Source: Torymus aiolomorphi
Taxonomy: Eukaryota; Arthropoda; Insecta; Hymenoptera; Torymidae
Assembly: GCA_036365515.1 (NCBI GenBank)
Contig: CM070876.1
Location: 92,501,800 to 92,565,799, forward strand
Reading direction: 5' to 3'
Length of the DNA: 64,000 nt
Shown: positions 56,010 through 64,000 of the stretch, in pieces
Layout: every line of letters starts with the position of its first letter
Numbering within the stretch: position 1 is the first letter of the stretch
Translations under genes and position numbers: made by a program
Notes under the pieces: model-generated
Seen by the model: only the letters and a program-made list of their open reading frames with translations
What the model was told of the DNA's origin: nothing
Database searches by the model: none

Positions 56010-59000
56010 TGTGACGGCACCTTCTACGTCATTTCATAAAAAGAAAATTTTTTCCACATATCGACGAAACATGATCATAGCCCAGACTACTGGTATTTTG
56101 AGAAATAACATACTTATTCATTACTCACTTCGTTCAGTGTGACTTTACGAGTCACCGTACACTTGAGTTCGAAGAATATTGCAAGTTTACTACTTTTCAA
56201 TTAAAATTAAAACAAATTTCAAACAAAAAAAAAATATTCAAATTTATTGTTCAAAATTTACTACATTTCAAATTTATTGAATTTAAGGAAAATACCCTAG
56301 AGAAGGGATAAGGGACCGCTCTCTGCCGCTCTCTGCGTTAAAACATAGGATTTTCCCCACTATCACAAAAATCGACGTTTGGAAGGGATGACACCCCCGC
56401 ACCATTGGACACCGTTTTCTCACTCCACTAGCCACAATTAACACTACAGGATACATGACTATCAACCGCCGTTACAAATGTCAACCAGCGATTCGATGCC
56501 TCAAGATGACGCAACCACCCGATTCGACACCACAGTTTTTCGGCTAAAAAAGGAGGAGGAGCAACACATTTAAATACGCCGAGCACGCACTGTTCGACAG
56601 TCAGATCAACACAAGCCTCACAAGCTTTGCTGACTGCTCTAACAGATCGACACAAGCCTCACAAGCTTTAGACTCTGTTCAAACTTCAAATTTTAATAAA
56701 TATTCAAGCATTACCAAATTCAATCGCTCTAAAAAAATTTATTATTACGAAAATTCAAATTCCCAAATTTTTTTTTCTTTTCACACTAAATTCAAAGGAA
56801 AATACATAATTTCTCAATTATCATAGTTCAAAGCTTTACGAGCCTAGACTACTGGTATTTTGAGAAATAACATACTTATTCATTACTCACTTCGTTCAGT
56901 GTGACTTTACGAGTCACCGTACACTTGAGTTTGATTAGTATTATTGTATATTTCCAGTTTAAGGAAAAACACATTACCTCTTGAGGAAAAAATAAAGAAT
57001 TCAAAGGTAATTTAACAATTTGTTTTTCTAAATTGCATCTTCTCAAATACCCATAGCTTCAGCTTTACGAGTTGAGTCTAATGAAGTTTTTGAGAAGTTA
57101 AAAATATTACTTCGTAACCCACTTCGTTCAGTGTGATTTTACGAGTCACCGTACACTTGAGTTCGAAGAATATTACAAGTTTACTACTTTTCAATTAAAA
57201 TTAAAAACAAATTTCAAACAAACAAAATTCAAATTTATTGTTCAAATTTTACTACATTTCAAATTTATTGAATTTAAGGAAAATACATAATTTCTCAATT
57301 ATCATAGTTCAAAGCTTTACGAGCCCAGACTACTGGTATTTTGAGAAATAACATACTTATTCATTACTCACTTCGTTCAGTGTGACTTTACGAGTCACCG
57401 TACACTTGAGTTTGATTAGTATTATTGTATATTTCCACTTTTAAAGAAAAACATATTACCTCTTGAGGAAAAATAAAGAATTCAAAAGTAATTTAACAAT
57501 TTGTTTTTCTAAATTGCATTTCTCAAATACCCATAGCTTCAGCTTTACGAGTTGAGTCTAATGGAGTTTTTGAAAGGTTAAAAATATTATTTCGTAACCC
57601 ACTTCGTTCAGTGTGACTTTACGAGTCACCGTACACTTGAGTTCGAAGAATATTGCAAGTTTACTACTTTTCAATTAAAATTAAAACAAATTTCAAACAA
57701 AAAAAAAATATTCAAATTTATTGTTCAAATTTTACTACATTTCAAATTTATTGAAATTAAGGAAAATACATAATTTCTCAATTATCATAGTTCAAAGCTT
57801 TACGAGCCCAGACTACTGGTATTTTGAGAAATAACATACTTATTCATTACTCACTTCGTTCAGTGTGACTTTACGAGTCACCGTACACTTGAGTTTGATT
57901 AGTATTATTGTATATTTCCACTTTTAAAGAAAAACACATTACCTCTTGAGGAAAAATAAAGAATTCAAAAGTAATTTAACAATTTGTTTTTCTAAATTGC
58001 ATTTCTCAAATACCCATAGCTTCAGCTTTACGAGTTGAGTCTAATGGAGTTTTTGAAAGGTTAAAAATATTATTTCGTAACCCACTTCGTTCAGTGTGAC
58101 TTTACGAGTCACCGTACACTTGAGTTCGAAGAATATTGCAAGTTTACTACTTTTCAATTAAAATTAAAACAAATTTCAAACAAAAAAAAATATTCAAATT
58201 TATTGTTCAAATTTTACTACATTTCAAATTTATTGAAATTAAGGAAAATACATAATTTCTCAATTATCATAGTTCAAAGCTTTACGAGCCCAGACTACTG
58301 GTATTTTGAGAAATAACATACTTATTCATTACTCACTTCGTTCAGTGTGACTTTACGAGTCACCGTACACTTGAGTTTGATTAGTATTATTGGATATTTC
58401 CACTTTTAAAGAAAAACATATTACCTCTTGAGGAAAAATAAAGAATTCAAAAGTAATTTAACAATTTGTTTTTCTAAATTGCATTTCTCAAATACCCATA
58501 GCTTCAGCTTTACGAGTTGAGTCTAATGGAGTTTTTGAAAGGTTAAAAATATTATTTCGTAACCCACTTCGTTCAGTGTGACTTTACGAGTCACCGTACA
58601 CTTGAGTTCGAAGAATATTGCAAGTTTACTACTTTTCAATTAAAATTAAAACAAATTTCAAACAAAAAAAAAAAATATTCAAATTTATTGTTCAAATTTT
58701 ACTACATTTCAAATTTATTGAAATTAAGGAAAATACATAATTTCTCAATTATCATAGTTCAAAGCTTTACGAGCCCAGACTACTGGTATTTTGAGAAATA
58801 ACATACTTATTCATTACTCACTTCGTTCAGTGTGACTTTACGAGTCACCGTACACTTGAGTTTGATTAGTATTATTGTATATTTCCACTTTTAAAGAAAA
58901 ACACATTACCTCTTGAGGAAAAATAAAGAATTCAAAAGTAATTTAACAATTTGTTTTTCTAAATTGCATTTCTCAAATACCCATAGCTTCAGCTTTACGA

Positions 59001-60057
59001 GTTGAGTCTAATGGAGTTTTTGAAAGGTTAAAAATATTATTTCGTAACCCACTTCGTTCAGTGTGACTTTACGAGTCACCGTACACTTGAGTTCGAAGAA
59101 TATTGCAAGTTTACTACTTTTCAATTAAAATTAAAACAAATTTCAAACAAAAAAAAAATATTCAAATTTATTGTTCAAATTTTACTACATTTCAAATTTA
59201 TTGAAATTAAGGAAAATACATAATTTCTCAATTATCATAGTTCAAAGCTTTACGAGCCCAGACTACTGGTATTTTGAGAAATAACATACTTATTCATTAC
59301 TCACTTCGTTCAGTGTGACTTTACGAGTCACCGTACACTTGAGTTTGATTAGTATTATTGGATATTTCCACTTTTAAAGAAAAACACATTACCTCTTGAG
59401 GAAAAATAAAGAATTCAAAAGTAATTTAACAATTTGTTTTTCTAAATTGCATTTCTCAAATACCCATAGCTTCAGCTTTACGAGTTGAGTCTAATGGAGT
59501 TTTTGAAAGGTTAAAAATATTATTTCGTAACCCACTTCGTTCAGTGTGACTTTACGAGTCACCGTACACTTGAGTACGAATAATATTGCAATATTTACTA
59601 TTTCAAAAGCACAGAATTCTAATTAAATAAAATAAAAGTCAGAATAACGAAGAATATCAATTAGACAAATTTTAGCCAGTAAATTCAATTGCGAGCTATG
59701 CTCTTTATAGGGAAGGGCGAATCTGAGGAATAACCTGAGTAGGGCAAAATTTAGTGTTCCTATATATTGTACATTAATTCCTGGGCTCGTGACCTTATTC
59801 CTAGTCCATACGGGGGTACGTGCGGCCAAACGATCTTTACGAGACGTTCGTGCTACTCACCGTTGGTCCTTACGATAACTAAATCCTAAACCAAAAATTA
59901 GTCAAACTTAAATCTCAGCGATTAACAGTGAATTTGATATTACACTCCTGTCCACAGCTCGTCCATGGTTTATTAGCTAACGCAGCTACGACCAGAAAAG
60001 AGCATAACTCTTAATCGAGTTAAACATCCCAGTCATGTCGTGTCTTAGGACGTGACA
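56010..60057 (+). repeat. 3' LTR of element B, with expanded internal array
   Basis: 4048 bp against 2114 for the 5' LTR. GAGCCCAGACTACTGG starts units at 57321, 57804, 58286, 58771 and 59254 (482-485 bp apart); the 5' LTR has one such unit (44143). Four extra units account for the length difference. Outside the array the copies are almost identical. Ends GTGACA, followed by ATAA. Confidence 0.93.
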
Positions 60058-63000
60058 ATAAAATTCATGAGTAAATAATATTTAACCGTAAGTCGGTAGG
60101 GGTAACGGGTTTGACTCGGAAAGTGGAGCATCCTATCGGGATATGAATGCTAAATTTAATAATTAAATAATTACTAAACCAAAATAGGCTGGGAAAGGAA
60201 TTTCCAAATTGTAAACTGGAAACACGTAGACAGACAACCAATGTAATTGAGAGGCAAGTAGTTTTAAATCTAGGTAGGCAGTGGCAGCCAATTCGACGTA
60301 GTACAGTGGAGCAGCGCAAATCAGCTATGAATAATGAAATTAATAATTAAATAAATTTTAAATGAAAGAAGGCGGGGATGCCAGTTCCGTGCTTCAACTT
60401 AAAAGCACGCAGATCGGCTACCTATAAAATGAATAAGCAAATAATTATTAAACATATGTACGTAGAGGAAACGAGTTTGACACAGAAATTGAAGCAGCGC
60501 AAACGGGCTAATAAAATAGTACATTACGATACATGTGACCTAGGTAACACTTTGTTACATTGCGTGAGTTAGGGCCCGAGCGTAGCGAGGGTCCTAATTA
60601 CGCCGCGCCAGAGTGATACTTAGGTTACAAGTATCGTATAGAATTTTATAGCACTGCCTACCTAAGCCCGCTGTCACGCCTATCTGTGTTCTCAGTTGTC
60701 CTTTGTTGCGGTGTTTTCGGTTTGCAATGTAGAAATACGTTCTCCAGCCTATTTTGATTTAGTAATTATTTCATTAACAACTTTTTATTAGCCCGTCTGC
60801 GCTGCTCCACTTTCTGCGTCGAACTCGCTCCCCTACCTATATACGTTAAGAAATGGCTTCCTGCATTAATTTTATACGTTGCTCATCTACGCGTTTTCAG
60901 TTTACAATGTGAAAATTCCTTCCCCAGCCTATTTTTGTTTATTAATTATTCAGGGATGCTACTCTCTTTTTTTTATTTAAGAGGAATAGAGGAAAATTAT
61001 AACAAAAAAAGGGGAACATTTTCATGAAAAAGGGGAAACTGAATCAGTCAATTAGGCGTTTAATAGAAAATTGCAGGCGAGGGATGCGAGTCCCATGCGT
61101 ATACGGGAGTGCGTCAGATGTGTATACAGGGCAAAATAGTTATTCAAATAATTCTTAACCCCAAGTAGGCGGTAGATGCATCCGTATTCGCGTGGAACTC
61201 CCCCCACCACCACCACCCGCCGTCTACTTGCGGTTAAGAATTATTTAAATAATTATTTTGTCTTGTATGCACGACTGACGCCTTCCCGTATACGCGTGGA
61301 ACTCACATCCCCCGCCTCCTCGGGGTTAAGAATTATCTAAATAATTATTTTGCCATGTATACCCGACTGAAGCGCTCCGTATACGCGTAGAACTCGCATC
61401 CCCTGCCTTCTTGGGGTTAAGAATTATTTAAATAATTATTATGCCATGTATACACGTCTGACGCACTCCCGTATACGCGTGGAACTCGCATCCCCCGCCT
61501 ACAATTTTCTATTAAACGCCTAATTGACTGATTCAGTTTCCCCTTTTTCATGAAAATCTTCCCCTTTTTTTGTTATAATTTTCCTCTATTCCTCTTAAAT
61601 AAAAAAAAAGAAAGTAGCATCCCTGAATAATTACTAACCAAAAATAGGCTGGGGAAGGAATTTTCACATTGTAAACTGAAAACGCGTAGATGAGCAACGT
61701 ATAAAATTAATGCAGGAAGCCATTTCTTAACGTATATAGGTAGGGGAGCGCGTTCAACGCAGAAAGTGGAGCAGCGCATACGGGCTATGAATAATAAAAT
61801 TAATAATTGAAAATTGTTAAAACAAACCATTTTTTAATGCAAACGCGCAGACGGGTAACCTATGAAATTGAGGAGCAAGATAGTTTTAAATCTATGTAGG
61901 TAGTGTGGCAGCCAATTCGACGAAATGAAGTGGAGCAGCGTAGACGAACCACGGATAATAAAATTAATAATTTGAGAATTCTTAAACCAAACCAGGCGGG
62001 GAATGCGAGTTCCCTGCTTGAAAGTGAAGGCACGCAGACAGGCTGTCTATGAAATTAATGCACGAAATAATTTCCAAATGTACGTAGGTAGAGGGAACGT
62101 ATTTTACGAAGAACGTGGAGCCGCGCAGACTGACTAATAAAAAATTGATAATTAAAGCATTACTAAATCAAAATAGGCTGGAGAAGGTATTTCTACATTG
62201 TAAACCGAAAACGCGTAGATGGGCAACCTATGTAATTGAGAAACAAGAGAGTTTAAAATCTAAGTTTACAGTAGCAGCCACTCCAACGCAGTGAAGTGAA
62301 GGCACGCAGACAGGCTATCTACAAAATGAATGCAGGAAGCAATTTCTAAACGTAGGTAGGATGGGGAGCCATCGAGTTTGATGCGAAAAGTGAAGCAGCG
62401 CAGATGGACTAATAAAAAAATTAATAAATAAATAATTCCTAAACCAAAAAAGGCGAAGGATGAAGTTCCATACATTTTTAATTGCAAATGCGCAGGCGGG
62501 TAACCTATCCAATTGAAACGCAAGTAGTTTTAAATCAAAGTAGGCAGTGGCAGCCAATTTAAGGCAATGAAATGAAGCAGCGTAGACGAGCTTTGAATAA
62601 TAAAATTAATAATTTGAGAATTCTTAAAACAAACCAGGCGGAGGATACGAGTTCCGAGCTTGAAAGTAAAGGCACGCAGACAGGCTGCTTATTAAATTAA
62701 TGCGAGAAATAATTTTTAAATGAAGGTAAGTAGAGGAAACGAGTTTTACGCAGAAAGTGGAGCAGTGCAGATGGGCTAATAAAAAATTGATAATTAAATA
62801 ATTACCAAAACAAAATAGGCTGGGGAAGGAATTTCTTCTTTGTTGCAACCTCACGGTGCAACAAAGGACAACTGAGGACACAGATAGGCGTGACAGCGGG
62901 CTTAGGTAGGCAGTGCTATAAAATTCTATACGATACTTGTGACCTAAGTATCACTCTGGCACGGCGTAATTAGGACCCTCGCTATGCTCGGGCCCTAACT

Positions 63001-64000
63001 CACGCAGTGTAACAAAGTGCTACCTAGGTCACATGTATCGTAATGTACTATTTTATTAGCCCGTCTGCGCTGCTCCACCTTCTGCGTAAAACTCATTTCC
63101 TCTACCTACGTACATTTAAAAATTATTTCGCCAATTAATTTAATAGGCAGCCTGTCTGCGTGCCTCCACTTTCAGGTACGGAACTGGCACCCGCCGCCTG
63201 TTTTGCTTTAAGTATTATTCAATTATTAATATTATTAATAATAGCCCGTCTGTGCGGTTCCAGTTTACGGCGTCGAACTCGGTTTTCCTATGCCTACTTA
63301 CGTTTAAAAATCACTACTTGTTTCTTGATTGGATAGGATGCTCGTCTGCGCGTTTTTAGTTTAATATGTGAATATTCCTCACCCGCCTTTTTCGGTATAG
63401 GAATTATCTAATTATGATTTTTTCTATTAGTAGCCCGTCTGCGCTGCTCCACTTTCTGCATCAAACTCGCTTCCCCTATTTACAACCTACGTTTCAAAAT
63501 TACTTACTTATTAATTTTATAGGTAGCTAATTGTCAGCGTGGCTTCACTTTCAAGCACGGAACTACCTTCCCCCGCTTATTTTGGTTTGAGAATTATTTA
63601 ATTAATAATTTTATTAATAATAAATTAATTATACAGTTCCTATTTTGGTTTGGAACTAATTCGATTACTAACTTCATAAAGGTAGCCTGTATGCACACCA
63701 TAACTATCGTGCGTTGAATTTGCTTCCCCGCCAGCTATTGTGGTTTAAAAATTATTCGATTCAGTATTAATATTATTCGATAATTGGTATCAGCCTGCGG
63801 GCGCATGTCCATTTTATGCGCATACTCGCCTCTCATTCCTACATAGGTTTAGGAATTTTTTGAATATTAAATTTATTGTCAGCCTGCCTGGGCGCCTTCC
63901 CTCTTGTGCATATGACTTGCTTTTCCTGCCTAAGTAGAAGCGTGTTTTTAATTTTCTATGAACACTCTCAATAAAATAAATTATTTCTTCTAGTTATGTT
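60058..64000. repeat. Right part of the composite palindrome: nested inverted and modular repeats
   Basis: Three nested layers: 60770-61095 with 61495-61795 (near-perfect), 60480-60715 with 62840-63085, and 63260-64000 with 42085-42832 across element B. In between, modules of about 180-190 bp with GTGGAGCAGCGCAGACGGGC, AATAGGCTGGGGAAGGAATT and CACGCAGACAGGCT-type boxes recur in both orientations. About 61215-61500 holds 2-3 tandem ~118-bp units (GTATACGCGTGGAACTC). No coding frame spans modules. The palindrome runs past the window end. Confidence 0.8.

Larger units (their letters stand above)
42833..60057 (+). mobile_element. Retroelement B: near-intact gypsy-type element with accessory ORFs and env
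   Basis: About 17.2 kb with LTRs TGTGACGG...GTGACA and target duplication ATAA. Gene order: two MIP-family coiled-coil ORFs with a zinc-ribbon-like ORF between, capsid, zinc-knuckle ORF, double protease, RT-RNase H-integrase, envelope. The shared parts of the LTRs differ by only about a dozen substitutions by eye in 2.1 kb, so insertion is very recent. The only interruption in pol is one TAA before RT. LTR ends resemble those of element A (TGT[CG]AC...GT[CG]ACA). Confidence 0.92.

Noticed and set aside
62266..62881. 80-85-codon minus-strand frames with shared peptides
   Set aside because: Shared because the modules are repeats. Frames do not persist between modules.
60058..64000. Possible CRISPR-like or gene-family array in the repeated 180-bp modules
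   Set aside because: Modules are long, diverged, occur in both orientations and have no regular repeat-spacer pattern or open frame. They are foldback repeats.

Overview
The window looks like repeat-dominated nuclear DNA of an insect. It is AT-rich and carries (GT)n and (CT)n microsatellites, DIRS-like and Helitron remnants, TA- and TTAA-flanked palindromic elements, and two env-bearing Ty3/gypsy (errantivirus-type) retroelements. A hymenopteran is possible but not shown. No host gene is established. The best host-like hint is a pair of small exon-like segments near 39.2-39.6 kb and a GC-rich, GAGA-rich, promoter-like stretch at 15.1-17.4 kb.

Layout. 1-2129: decayed DIRS-like retroelement on the minus strand. 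2.2-10.4 kb: microsatellites, a tandem array with a period near 115 bp (5.4-6.5 kb), and a 1.4-kb TA-flanked foldback element full of AGGTCA half-sites (7313-8703). 10.4-13.0 kb: broken Helitron with PIF1-like helicase, minus strand. 13.0-15.0 kb: small palindromic elements and a purine-rich tract. 18.2-37.4 kb: a long inverted repeat whose arms enclose retroelement A. 37.4-42.8 kb: duplicated and palindromic non-coding DNA. 42.1-64.0 kb: a very large composite palindrome interrupted by retroelement B.

Element A (19214-36422, LTRs 923 and 913 bp, 4-bp target duplication AATT, tRNA-Leu-type primer site) has, after a 3-kb leader: a small coiled-coil ORF, an overlapping basic ORF, gag, a pol broken by several frameshifts and stops, two tandem and clearly paralogous F-type env genes, and a small Cys-containing 3' ORF. 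A TTAA-flanked 673-bp palindromic insertion splits the first env next to its fusion peptide. The second env has no recognisable cleavage site or fusion peptide.

Element B (42833-60057, LTRs 2114 and 4048 bp, target duplication ATAA) is nearly intact and very young. It encodes two related coiled-coil ORFs of about 125 aa, a zinc-ribbon-like ORF between them, a capsid ORF, a separate six-zinc-knuckle ORF, an ORF with two complete retropepsin domains in tandem, RT-RNase H-integrase, and an envelope unrelated to that of A that resembles chuvirus-type glycoproteins. Capsid, nucleocapsid and protease occupy successive -1 frames. The second junction has an in-register GGGAAAC heptamer followed after 6 nt by a foldable H-type pseudoknot. 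Splice-acceptor-like sequences abut the start codons of the downstream genes of both elements (AG|ATG). Together these suggest a complex-retrovirus-like layout with accessory genes, spliced messages and stacked recoding. The 3' LTR of B has five copies of a 483-bp unit where the 5' LTR has one.
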